From: Ascaphus truei
Lineage: Eukaryota > Chordata > Amphibia > Anura > Ascaphidae
Assembly (NCBI GenBank): GCA_036426205.1
Contig: CM071571.1
Location: 117,896,918 to 117,960,917 of the forward strand
Length of the DNA stretch: 64,000 nt
Reading direction: 5' to 3'
Part shown: piece after piece, positions 22,567 through 34,124 of the stretch
Position numbering within the stretch: the stretch's first letter is position 1
How the letters are laid out: each line of letters opens with the position of its first letter
Made by a program: the position numbers and the translations under genes
Notes under the pieces: generated by a model
The model's input: the letters and a program-made list of their open reading frames with translations, nothing else
Told to the model about the DNA's origin: nothing
Databases searched by the model: none

Positions 22567-23225
22567 TGCAGAAATTTCACTGAAATGTTGGCAGCATTAC
22601 CTGGATATTGCCCCAGAATTTCCAAAGCAAGCTTTAGAATACTCGTGGTCGCACCTGTATATGCAACAATGCATGGATACGTACATATGGAAGCAGGTAA
22701 ACATATGACTGAAACCAAGCAATATGTGATTGAACCTGAATCATAATTCATAATCTTATTATTTTCCTATTTTTTAAAATGTCTCTTATGCTGGGAATTT
22801 AATGTTCAATTTAAAGTGGAGAGTACTGTACTTATGACAATAGGTACTGTAGTTAGAAATAGTAACTGGAATTACAAATCAGGCAAATGATAGACTTTTA
22901 TTAGCCTAGCAGCTGGAGTGCTACATTTCCCTGCACTTCCATGTCAGAATGGAGAGCAATCTTTCATCGTCCGCATCAGGTGATGAATATTTTCTGGAGG
23001 CTGACACAGGGTGTAATGATCTTTGTTGGTTTATAATGCATTTGAATGAGAAAGACACACTTTTTAATAACAAGCAACATCAAGAGGAGCACAGCGTCTT
23101 TCTTGTTGCATCACATGACAACACTGTCCCCCCTCCCGGCCTCACTGCTAGATTTTTCTCTAAATTATTTGAACAGCAACAATGTTCGATATAAAAAGAC
23201 CATCTATAAATGATATGCATTGCTG
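22567..23225. other. No recognised gene
   Basis: An 81-codon frame at 22949-23194 (MESNLSSSASGDEYFLEADT...) has an ordinary amino acid mix but no recognisable domain, splice context or homologue in the window, so it is not called as a gene. Confidence 0.3.
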
Positions 23226-23850
23226 CTTCCCTCCCCCTCCCTCCCACCCCCCTGGGAGATCTGGCCTTTTGCTACCGGTGGTGTGGTGCTTAGTACCCGT
23301 TAGGTTCCAGGAGATGCTGAGGGTCAACGTTGGTATGGGAAAACAGGACAGGATTTTGGATGTCTCATGCTTCTTCCTTCCCTGGATTTCCCATCAGGGT
23401 GCGCCCCAACACACTGTTTTGTTTACAGAAGGGTTCACGCTCCCTGGATTTCACGTCAGAGTGTGCCCCAACAGTCTTTTAATTGCATATGAAGGGTATC
23501 CACGCTCCCTGGAGCAGCCTCAGGGTATGCCCCAACATAACTCTTGCTTTTGGCAAGGGTATTGATAACCCCCTCCCTGGTGTCGCCTCAGAGAGAGGTT
23601 TCCCCCTTCCTTATCTGGCTGCTGCACTTATAAGCCTGCCCTGTTGCTGCATCTCAGCAGTGCCTCCAATTGTAGCGCTGCTTCTACCCCCCCCACCCCA
23701 CCCTCTGGGATATCTGGCCTTTTGCTACCGGTGGTGTGGAGCTTAGTACCTGTTAGGTTCCAGGAGATGCTGAGGGTCAACGTTGGTATGGGGAAACAGG
23801 ACAGGCTTTTAGATGTCTCATTCTCCTTCCTTCTCATGTGCTAGAGCCTC
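23226..23850. repeat. Direct duplication, ~115 bp block spaced ~480 bp
   Basis: The block GGCCTTTTGCTACCGGTGGTGTGG...GTTAGGTTCCAGGAGATGCTGAGGGTCAACGTTGG... occurs near 23257-23370 and again near 23717-23830 with few changes. Shorter CTCCCTGG...CAGGGTGYGCCCCAACA units recur between them, so the whole block looks like degenerate tandem repeat DNA, possibly LTR-derived. Confidence 0.7.
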
Positions 23851-24641
23851 CATCCACTGCAGGTTCCAGCGTCGCTGGAGACAGTCCCCATAGTGAAACT
23901 CATCAAGCATACCCCTACTCAATAGACTGTAGACTTAGGCAGGGGATAGAACAAGATCCTCTTTATTAGCATCCACTGCAGATATCAGTACAATACCTGA
24001 CCTTCTATTAGAATTGAGGCCTTGCAATCTGTTTGATCTTTATCTTCAGCCAGCCCCCTTAAGGGGCTCAATGGCACATCTTAATCCCAATGGGGAGAGA
24101 CTCAGACTCACTATAATTTGAAATGGCTTCCTCTCTAGCACAGAGGGGGAGGGCACAAGTTCTGCACCCGAATTGGCTGCACACAGACCAAGTTCCACCT
24201 CCACCTCTGTCACTCATATAGGCTGCATGAGGATGGGGAAACCCCAAGATGATAGCCTGCCACCGCCTGCAGCTACTAGGACTTACATGACGGGGGGAGG
24301 GGGTCTTGCGATATATGGCAAGAACCAGCCATGGCTACATATACTATTTTATACATTGGGCACATTTCCTCACTGAGGCGACTGTGGGTTGATCAGGTGG
24401 GAAATAGATTGATTGATCTTCAAAGCTGTAGTAAAAGCTGGTAAGAATTGAAAGGGGCTTCTATAGATGTTTGAGATTGAAGACACGTCTTGGAGACACA
24501 GGCAAAGCGATGTGCAGGATGAAAATACTTTGAAATAAAGATGCTCACTTTGATTTGTTTTGGTTTTGCCTCTAAAATGTTTTGAGTTTTGGTTCTGGTT
24601 TTGCCTAGTCTGAACTATTGTAATAGGGCCACTATAGAACA
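23851..24641. other. No recognised gene
   Basis: No supported feature. Confidence 0.3.
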
Positions 24642-25669
24642 TGTAGCAGAGTCTCCTACCTTGCCTCTGGTGCAGGGAACTGCTCAGCTGGTTTGTTCTG
24701 TGTGCAGAGCTGATCGAGGAGAGTCTTTGTGGCCATTTTGGGCATTTCGGGACTACAATTCCCAGAAGCCTCGGTTGGGTCACATGGGCTGTCTCAGCCA
24801 ATCAGGCGGGAGCGGCCATAAAACAGACTCCTGATACCCTCCCCGGGGCAGGGGACAAGTGGGCAGTCTTGCAGGAGCCGGCTGAGAGGACAGACACATT
24901 CAGGGAGCCAGTAAGCCCCTGGTCTGGGCAAGATCTCTGCCCCAAAGCTCCAGTTAGGCCCAGATCCCCACATAGTGGAGTATTGTAGGGAAGGCCCACA
25001 ATAGAGGTCCTCCCATTAGACCTGTAGCAGTTCTACTGCGTCGGTGGACGGATGTCTACGCGACGATTTGTGGCCTGGGACCAGACTGCAAGTTCAGGGT
25101 CATTTTGTGTGAGACACTCCGGCTGGAGCTCACACCACGAGGAGGACCGGGAACTTAAGCGAGAGGGGAATTGCTGTCGGAGGACCCGTTGCATGGGACC
25201 TGCTTCAACACACGTCCGCAAGTTGCACCTGGGTACAGGAATACCCAAGAGGGTAACCAAAGTGCACCATCAGGCCAAAGAAAGGTAGTGCTGCCCTGGG
25301 ACATATAGCTGGGGAAGGTAGTGTTGTTGGACACCGGTATAAAGGTGCACAGGCACCTCAGGGTTATTTGGTGCTAGCTATCCCAGGATGTGTGTTATCA
25401 TTTGTGTGTGTTATTGTTGCATTGCATTGTGTATAGTAAATACGAGTTATATGATACCCTGGTGTGATAGTATTATTGCTATTGTATTGGTTCCTATGAG
25501 GAGCAAATCCCGCCTACGTAGGGATCTTCATTGGTAGAGGCGCTGCACTAAGAGAGAGATCACCCCAGGCTCCCAGAAGCGGAGGCTCAGGCCTCCTTTC
25601 AGCTTATAGGTATTAGCAACACGTGTAATCGCCTGTGGTTTCCCATAGGCATAGAGAAAGGGGGTTACA
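24642..25669 (+). mobile_element. Probable LTR (about 1.0 kb)
   Basis: Begins TGTAGCAGAG and ends GGGGGTTACA. A TATA-like GGTATAAAGG lies near 25338, and the 3' portion resembles 20270-20496. No clear target duplication was found at these limits, so the start may be wrong. No internal retroviral genes are adjacent; it is a solo LTR if real. Confidence 0.45.
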
Positions 25670-26613
25670 TATATAAGTATAAATTGTCTCCAAGGCTCTA
25701 AATTGGGAAAAAAAAGTTATTAACATTTTTTTAACAAATTCATACAAAAATAATAATTATATATACATGCGCTAAAAATCAGAAAATTAAATTATACACA
25801 AAATCTAAAATGAAAAGTGTTAACTCAATCAGTTAATGATCGTGGTAACCACATAAACATATACATACAATTGAAGTCATTGAATTGATAACAAAATTAC
25901 TCAGTGATTGAATTACTGTCCAGTGTCCAAATGCAACAGTCCAAAACACTATTTTTTGGTGTAAAGTCGGTTTGTTTGGATTTTGGTTCTGGTTTTGAAT
26001 TTTGTGCAGAATATGTGAATTTCATTATATATATATATATATAGATATGTATATATATATATATATATATATACACTGTACAGTATATGAAAAAAAAGGT
26101 GTGCCAAAAAATCAGAATTAGGCAATAAATGTAAGTCACTAAGTACAGCCACAATGTTCCTAATCTCACATAAAGATACAAATATATATAAAGAACAAAT
26201 TGAACAGAGGGCACAGATAGATAAACCAATATTGAATGAGTAACAAATAAACAAAGTAACTTCTTTCAATCCTACGGATAATAAAGAAAGGCCAATATAT
26301 TGAAGTAGTAAAAGGTAAAATTTATGCGCAACTAGAAAATTGACTACTTACAATGTAGCAGGTAAAACGGACAGTATGGATGTATGCCACCACACAAGCA
26401 ATCGAAAGGCAGATCGGCGTCTCCCTCTCAGGTTTGAAGCATCTGTCTATGGGGCTGTTGCTCCAGTAATAGGATCCCGCCATAGTTGCTCCAAATCCCG
26501 TTCTCGTGACGTCAGGCGACGGTATGGGAATCAGTCTGTGATCTTACTATTTAGGTTCCACCGTTCTATTCTCCTTCTCTTTAATCAACGGTATGGGGGC
26601 AGTAGTAACAAAT
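25670..26613. other. AT-rich sequence with (TA)n
   Basis: (TA)n tracts lie at about 26026-26080. Reading frames across them are low-complexity. The segment 26340-26610 is GC-richer and probably belongs to the repeat that holds the palindrome at 26614. Confidence 0.4.
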
Positions 26614-26752
26614 ATATGCACTGACAGGTTTAAGCACAATCTATTAACCCTACGCGTTTCGTTCCTAGCATTGGAACGTTGATTATCCTTGATGAAGTTC
26701 CAACGCTAGGAACGAAACGTGTAGGGTTAATACATTGTGCTTATACCTGCAT
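26614..26752. repeat. Palindrome with GAAACGCGTAGGG-type hairpin
   Basis: TTAACCCTACGCGTTTCGTTCCTAG... is mirrored by ...CTAGGAACGAAACGTGTAGGGTTAA, with further pairing out to GCACTGACAGG / CCTGCATGTG. The core GATGAAG + stem + GAACGAAACGTGTAGGG resembles the loop hairpin of palindromic element 2. Confidence 0.8.
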
Positions 26753-27019
26753 GTGAAAAATACAGAAATTAGATACCAGGGCCCTCCAAATAAGAGGACC
26801 ACACACAATTCTTATGAAAATTGTATAGAGAAGATAAAAGTAAACCTCACTGCACCAGTGTCCCTCCGTGTCTCTTACTCAGTACCAGAGTCCCAAATTA
26901 AAACTAATTGGCCACTGTTGGTGGTAAAACAGCGTTGGAGCGTATGTGAAATGTAGGTGTGTTACTCTTCCTTAGTTTACTAAAATATGCCTGTCTAAAA
27001 TTAACAATCTTTCTTGATC
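26753..27019. other. Unclassified flank
   Basis: No feature seen. Confidence 0.3.
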
Positions 27020-28850
27020 ATATATAATAAAAGTTTTTGATAGTTTATTTCAAATAAGACATATTATGATCACTGTTTCCCAAATGTTGCCTGACTTGAA
27101 TATTTGTTATTACTTCTACATTGTTTGATATTATCAAGTCCAGTAATGCTCCTCTCCTGGTTAGTTCCTCAATAATTTAAGACATGTACTGTAGCTGTCT
27201 TTAAAACACCAAACAACCTGTTTCCTTTAGTTGAGCTGCTAATCTCATTGCTCCAATCAATATACAGATAATTCAAATCACCCACTGCCTTCTCTATTTG
27301 CAAAAGTAGTTTGGCTTCCTCAATCTCACAGATATTTGGTGGTTTATATCATATCCCTAGAAACATATTTTGTTGTACTTTTATCTCCACTGCTAATTTC
27401 TAGCTACATTTTCATTAATTCCTTCATAAACATCTTCCTTTATAACATGTTTAAACCTGGTTTGACACATAAACATAATCTACCACCTTTTCTATTTGCT
27501 GTATCTCTCCAAAAAAGGGAATAACTCTTTAAATTAACTACCAAGTCCTGAGTTTCATCCCGATATGATTCAGTAAAGCCTATAATATCAAATTGCTTCT
27601 GTCTGGCTATCATGTATCTGTAAGAGTTCTTGCACTAGTAACCATTGACTTAAGGTTGGACCAGTCTGTGCTATTGTTAGCTTATCTGCTCCACTCGACT
27701 TCCAGAATGGAAATGTACTAGTACGATCTCTATTTAATATGGGGCTCTTTGTGCTTGTTAAACTACCCATTCCCCCATGACCCAGTGTTATTTCCCCATT
27801 CATATTTATTATGTCTAGTCCATTACCTTTATCTTGTTCCTCACACTTCCTTTCTAGTTTAAAATCTCTCTCCAACCTTTTAAAAATCCTCCCAGAGGAT
27901 ACCTTTTTGTTGAGGTGTAATCCATCAGTACTATAAAGATGGCACTTCTCAGAGGACTCCTAGTGCTCTAAAAATCAAAAACCCTCCTTCATACAGTACA
28001 CCACTTTCTTAGTCATGCATTAACCTCCATAAGCTCCAAATGCCTTCCTGGGGAAGTGCATGGCACTGTGAGTGTTTCTGAAAACACTACGTTGGAGGTC
28101 TGTGTTGTAAGCTTGCAGCTTAGATCCCTGAAATAATTTTTTAGTGCCATCCATTTTTCTTTAACTTTGTCATTGGGGCCAATGTGTAGCAATACCATCG
28201 TGTCATTCTGAGTCCCTCCCAATAATCTGTAATCCCGATCAGCAATGTGCCGAACTCCATCACCTGGCAGACAACAAACTGTTTAGTTCATGCGGTCACA
28301 GCAATAGATTGCCCTCTCTAATGATTGAGTCCCCTACCACCACAATCTGCCTAGGTCTCAGAGTATCCCAAGTCCCCTCTGTGCTGGGGGGACTATTCCC
28401 CTGACTGCTAGAGGAATCTGTCTCCCCCAGCCCTGCCATTCCTGCCCTTACTCCCCCAGTATCTTTACTCCACCTGGCAAATCTATTGGCATGGGTAAGC
28501 TCAAAACTAGATTACCTATTCCTCTTCTCCCTGCTTCCCCTTATGTTACCCATCTACCTACCTCTTTCTGGTTCTCAGTCACAGCTCAACCCTCTGCACA
28601 GCTAGTCCCAGACAGAGCTTGCTCAATGAACAATAAACTCCTATCAAGATTTACAATGTCCATTAATGTTGCAAATTGCCTCTTCCGATCAACAATTGGA
28701 GACTCAGAAGAGACTACCTGATCACACTTCCCACAGAGGTATGATTCCTGGAACAGCTGCTCCAAGTGCACATACAGATGCAACCTTTGGTTCGGGCCCT
28801 CTCCCTTTGCGAGTCCTGTACGGCAGCATCCCAGCCGTGGAGTCCCAGTA
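27020..28850 (-). mobile_element. CR1 LINE, 5' half (ORF1 and endonuclease), decayed
   Basis: Read on the minus strand from 28850 downward. The ORF1 N-terminus has a CGKC zinc-finger-like segment (SYLCGKCDQVV, 28586-28783). Next is a GDS-type esterase start (GDSIIREGNLL, near 28320), then VLLHIGPNDKVKEKW...FSETLTVPC...ELMEVNA (28013-28222), then DGLHLNKK near 27910. ORF2 follows with an endonuclease segment (FDIIGFTESYRDET near 27590-27540). This order (zinc finger, SGNH-like esterase, endonuclease) is characteristic of CR1. The frames are broken. The end near 27060-27180 overlaps in sequence with the start of the 3'-half copy at 42061-42200. Confidence 0.85.
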
Positions 28851-29352
28851 ACCAGACTTAATGGCTTATTGGATTAACATAGCAGGGATTCCTGCGTTTG
28901 AATGGACTTACGCTGTGTGAATCCTACCGGGCTTCACCTGTCTGTAAGAGACGCCCACGGAGTGAGGCTGAATCAGTCACTCTCCCTGCTCGCCTCAAAC
29001 AGGCGATCGCGGAGCTTTTATTTTATTTTAATAACATGGTATTGTAGCAGGGGGTCTCCGGAGTTGAATCGCATTCATTTTTGGTCCAGGGACCCCTTAC
29101 TTCTCGAGTGCAAGGTCCCGGTATGGGGTGCCGGTATCCCGGCCATGTTTAAATTCTCCTGTGTCACGGCCCACATGACCAGGAGATTTAAACAAAGCAT
29201 GAGGATACCCGCACCCCCTACCATGGCCTGTAACGTTTTAGGTTGCCCTTTGAGTGCCATAGTGGCAAACCATGCCAATATTATGGGCATGGTGTACCAC
29301 TGTGCCAATCAATTTGTTTATTGGCATTTTTTTTTTTTTAAATGTAATGTAT
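28843..29352. repeat. Hairpin modules A and B
   Basis: Module A (28843-29200) has a TTAATGG...GGATTAACA start, TGTGAATCCTACCGGG, CTGTCTGTAAGAGACG, GGGGTGCCGGTATCC and GGCCATG segments. Module B (about 29215-29330) has GCCATAGTGGCAAACCATGC paired with ATGGGCATGG. The modules recur in related combinations at 42.3-45.0, 49.7-50.4 and 63.3-64.0 kb. The left edge runs on from the 5' end of the CR1 copy, and the same junction is seen inverted near 50410-50500. Confidence 0.75.
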
Positions 29353-30083
29353 TGTAACAGGATTTCCCCCACCCTTTGGGAGATCACACTATTACATTGT
29401 ATGTTGTGCTGGTTACCTGCTGATTCACAGGATTGCGGAGTTTCTGCCGGTGTTAATGGGGAAGGCAGGATTGACTTTGGGGTGATAGTTGATTCTTTCT
29501 CACTGGTGTGTCACCTCATCTCCAGCAGGATCCAGGAGTACCAGATGCAATCCCTGTAGGAGAACTATCTTCTGCTATCCCCCTGATTAATTGCAGTCTC
29601 AGGCAGGAATATATATAAACTGGAACGCTTTATTCTTCACAACACTGAATACAGCATATAACTGGGTTCACTTCACTTCCCCCCTCTGGATGGTCCCTGG
29701 TCTCAACCCAGGAGGCTTGAGGCCCCAAGGGTCTATCCTCGGCTCTTCCCTCATCCCCTGGTGGGATGAGGGGTAGTTGTCCCACTCCCCTAAGGGAGGG
29801 GATGGAAGGTGGTCAGAGCCCTGACTCCACGCTCCCTGGACTCTCTCTCAGGGGAGAGAACTCTCTAAATTTGACTGTGCAGCCTTTTTGTACCCCGGAG
29901 GAGGGTCCAAGATCTGAGCCCCAGATTGGGCAGTACACAAGCATTAGCCCGTCCCCCCTGTCACACAAGGAAGCTGCTTACTGCAAGGGAAAACCCAGAT
30001 TAATCTTAACACTGCCTGCGCTGGTACTAAGTCTTATGTGTTAGGCAGGGCAGATTAGTAGCCAAAAAGAATACATGGCTACA
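29353..30083 (+). mobile_element. Candidate solo LTR, 731 bp
   Basis: Starts TGTAACAGGATTTCC and ends CATGGCTACA, flanked by a 4 bp repeat GTAT (29349-29352 and 30084-30087). It interrupts hairpin-module DNA. There is no coding region. The 4 bp duplication alone is weak evidence, but TG...CA ends and the size fit an LTR. Confidence 0.5.
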
Positions 30084-30087
30084 GTAT

Positions 30088-31802
30088 TATATTTGAGGCT
30101 TTGTTTTTTTGCAGCACGGACGCTGGGCTATAAGGATAGGTTGCATCTGTACATGTGGCAAGATGTGCATTGAGTGGCATTCTCAACCCTGCTCATTATT
30201 GCACCTATTGAGTATTAAGTGCTAACGAACCCATTACATAACTAAATTAACTACCTTGTTTCTAACCTCGTTCATTTCAACACCTTCTGGTTATAACTCC
30301 ACACTCATTCCAACTGTACTTGAACCAAACTGCAATTCAGTCACACAGCTTAGTGCTTGCAGCATTAAAGTTCAGTGCTTGACTTTAATTGATCAATGAC
30401 TCAGAATGAAGAGGGGACTTTGAGATTGTTGGTTCTCTATGCAATTGCTTAGTTTGGTCATGATGCAACGGTGAGAATTGTTAAGATATAATTACTGTGT
30501 CATTGACAGACATGTGCTCCTTTGCGTGCCTACACTGTAATTTTTATCTGGATGCTCTTGTGCATCAGTTTTAAGTCACAATAAGTCCTTGTTCCCACAC
30601 TGATACTGAAATAATACAGAAAAAAATAACATTTTAAAGATCTCATTTTCACTATTTAACCCTCCCACACAAAAAAAGAAAGAAAAATATGGAATCAGCC
30701 TCAAAGTTATAATGAAAAAAAAGCAAGAAAAATATTTGGAAAGCTGAATTAAAAGATGAATGCAAATACATGTAACAACAAATAAATATCATTTGGATTT
30801 ATATTGCATCATTCACCTAAAAGGGACAACAAGCTCATTACAGTCACACTTACATACATAAACATCTGTGAAGACATGTGTGCCTGACAGCACAATTATG
30901 GCACTCAGCTGTGCATAACAACCTTCAAACTCAAAGGATTCTATTCAATACATGTTCAGTATGCTGTGATACCGCTTCCTATGCTGGAGAAGAGAACAGC
31001 TCTAAAATCTTCCCCAGCAACTGGAAGCAGCTTCAGTGCATAGCGAATAAAGGCCTAAGGGCAAGGGATTTCTGTTTCAATGACATATTGAATTAAATAC
31101 TTTCCGTAGTACAGATTTCCCCCCTTTAGTGGGATATGATGTAATACTCACCGATATGTTATGAAAATGCTTTGACATTCTGCGTTCTAACGGGCTATAG
31201 TATTTTTTAATGGGAAACAATGAAGCCTGCTACATCTGTATGCATATTATAACACAAATTAATTTAGAAAACTACAATTCCTTACACTTTTTACAATTAG
31301 AACATGTAATGTTCAAATATAATGTGCAAATCTTTCAAACATTTTTGTAAACACCACCAACACAAAATTATTATTTTTTGTTTCTATGATGTAGAAGAGG
31401 GAGGAGAGAATAAAATATTGTGCACTGGAAAGGTTTTCAAGTGCATTTCAGGTTTTCTATTCCTCTTGCTTGAGCAAGCGAACTGATCTTAACTGTGTAT
31501 ATGAATATTGACATTTCTCCAGTCTGGTTGGTTGTCTGGCCTTTAAAAGAAGGCTTTAGTGCATGAGTTTATTCTGAGGACCATTATTCATCATCACAGC
31601 TACTGATACACATTTTAAGTACGTTTCCAATTGTCTTGCCAGGCTTCTCATTAAGGGATCTCAATCCATCTACAGGTTGCTTATGCTGCCTTCTCTATCT
31701 CCAAGACCTCTTAATTTTAATCAGCCATTAACTCCTATGTGGCTATGTTGCTTAGATCCCTTAGTGCACCTTGATCCTGCTTTGGTTTCACGGCATTCAC
31801 CG
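30088..31802. other. No recognised gene
   Basis: AT-rich sequence without a supported feature. Confidence 0.4.
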
Positions 31803-31806
31803 TTAA

Positions 31807-32255
31807 AGCTGCAGTTCAGTCAATATCCTGCATGTGTGTTTTTTTTAATAAATCAGTTCTGTAGTAAGAAAAAATACTTTTAGCATTTTCTGTTTTAAAA
31901 AAAACAACTTTGAAAGACCAATTTTCTTGTATTCTATTTTAACAAGCATTTGCTAAGGCACTGCCCCTTCATGTCCTGTCACAAGCCCTGGCACACCCCT
32001 TTGTCAGCCCTGCCCTCCCTCTAGCACATGTCAGTGCAGGAGTGCTCATGAATATTCATGAGCTTCCACTGAGAGACTGAAGCAGAAGAAAAACAGATCC
32101 CTTCACTAATGATGTCACCAAATTTCACCTATCAATACATGGAGAACGAATTGACCTGCAGCTGTACAGTTCTTTAGGTAATTAGAGATTGCACACATGA
32201 AACTATTGAAGTAAAAAAATAAATTAAAAAAAAAAAAAAAAAAAGAACTGCAGCT
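31807..32255. mobile_element. Kolobok/T2-type MITE (TTAA duplication)
   Basis: The terminal repeats AGCTGCAGTTC (left) and GAACTGCAGCT (right) are flanked by TTAA on both sides (31803-31806 and 32256-32259). It is 449 bp, with no coding capacity and an A-rich stretch near the right end. The interior holds the perfect palindrome GCTCATGAATATTCATGAGC near 32045. TTAA duplications occur for Kolobok and piggyBac. The TTAAAG edge favours the Kolobok/T2 group, but this is not proven. Confidence 0.8.
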
Positions 32256-32259
32256 TTAA

Positions 32260-33069
32260 TCCCTTAATTCCCAAGATGATCCATTCTTGCCTTTTTGCTC
32301 ATGTCTGGCTAGGGATTCTCACCTTTTTGTCTGATTTCAAGATTCCTCCCCCTCATGTGCTTGAGTAGACTCCACTGCCTTGTCCAAATAATGAAATATG
32401 AAGCCTCCTTCACCCCTACTTTTAATCAAGGTTTCCCATTCTATCCTGACTGAATGCTACCATGAAATAAGATTTTTGTCCAAAAAATGACAAGGCCTCA
32501 ACATCTTCCATAAGCCAAGAGGCCTCAATTTAACAGGCCAGTTTACCAGTTTTAAACCGGATCATACCTTAAAGCAGCAGGTTTTCAGCCTTTATCCAGG
32601 GCTGCCTGCTCTTCCTCTTGCCAAACCTGTAAACTATATATCCTCTGAACTCATCATTTTCTAGCTGCTGTTGCCATTTCTTCTCCTAACCACAATCCTT
32701 TGTTACAGATTTCGGGAATGCATTCACTTTATTATTCAGTCTTTTATAAAATACTCAATAACGTGCTCGTAATCATTTTCAAATATTTACATTTCATTAG
32801 GTACTTTACAGTATGGCCAGAGTAAGGGTTAGCAGACCTTACAACTCTCACTGATTTTTGTAGCGTTGCATTAATCTGGAGTCAATGTGACAAATTTGAA
32901 AGACTTCAGATGACTCTCATTGATTGAAAAATATGTACTTTTCCTATAAAATGCTAATTTTACATCAAAAATACCCCAGAGTATGACTTCACTATGTTAA
33001 TATAGCAACTACTATTTCTCAGTGTTCCTCCACAGGGTATTTTCCACACTTGTGTAAATGCATGTATAT
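32260..33069. other. No recognised gene
   Basis: No supported feature. Confidence 0.4.
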
Positions 33070-33975
33070 CTTTATTTAAATAGTGCCATGGGAATAAGCG
33101 CATCAGACATAAAACAATAGGAAAAGAAATCCCTGCCTCGAGGAGCTTACAATCTAAGTGATAAGTGGGAAAACTTGCAGGGACAGAACAAGGTTGTTCT
33201 GGAAAATGCATCTGCAAGGGACCACGGTCAGTGTACAGTATATGAGATGTATATTATCAGCCAGCGGAGCTACAAATATGCATCGTAAAAGAGGTTTGTT
33301 TAAGAAAAGTCCTAAAGATAGAGAGAGACGATGCCAGTCGGATATTGAGAGCATGGGAATTCTAGAAGTGTGGGGCAGTGAGTGAGAGAGGTTTTAGGTG
33401 AGAGAGGGCTTTAGATACAAAATGGGTAGGCAGAAGACATCCTTGAGCAGAACGCAAGAGTCAGACAGCTGTATAGCGAGAAACTAGGGCTGAGATGTAA
33501 GGAGGGGCAAAAGAGTGTAAAGCCTTAAAAGAGGGGAGGATAATTTTGTAAGTAATACAGGATTTAATAGAAGCCAGGAGCGGGATTTGAGCAGGAGAGA
33601 CACTGTGACACATTTAGGAGACAGTAAAGTGATTATAGCAGCATTTAGGATAGATTGTAGGGGGGACAGGAGAGAGGCAGGAAGACCAGACATGCAGAGG
33701 TTACAGTAGAAGAATGAGGGCCTAAGTTAGAGTTTTAGCAGTAGAGTGACAAAATAAAGGGCGTATCTTTGCAATATTACAGAGGAAAAAATTATAGGTT
33801 TTAGCTACATTGTGAATATGAGAGAATGTGAGGGAGGAGTTGAGTGTGACCATAGGCTGTGTGTTTGTGATACTGGGTATGTGATAGTACTGCCAACAGT
33901 AATGTAAAAGGGGGCAGTAGGGCCAGGCTTGGAAGTATGTATGAGGACCTAGGAACTGTTCACTCTAGTGAGTTT
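33070..33975 (-). mobile_element. L2 LINE 3' fragment
   Basis: The minus-strand translation in broken frames matches the plus-strand L2 at 61007-61600 segment by segment. Shared segments are LLAVLSHTQYHKH, VTLNSS.., IAKIRPFILS (as CKDTPFILS), then SGLPASLLSPLQSILNAA (33484-33693), and YTLLPLLTSQP. SLQSILNAA is characteristic of L2-type C-termini. The 3' UTR includes GATTGTAAGCTCCTCGAGGC near 33160-33140, the same tail motif that ends the MIR-like SINEs. Confidence 0.8.
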
Positions 33976-34124
33976 GGGAGGAAATAAAAATGTATATGCA
34001 CCGTCTTGTAGTTACAGTAATATGGCAGGAGAGAATAAAGCCAGCTTCACAAAATTAATAAACTCCTTGATGAAAATAAACCATGCTGGTCTGTCTTTAC
34101 CAAGAGCATACAAATTCAGTATTC
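33976..34124. other. Unclassified flank
   Basis: No feature seen. Confidence 0.3.

Noticed and set aside
22949..23194. 81-codon frame starting MESNLSSSASGDEYF
   Set aside because: Plausible composition, but no homologue, domain, splice support or context.
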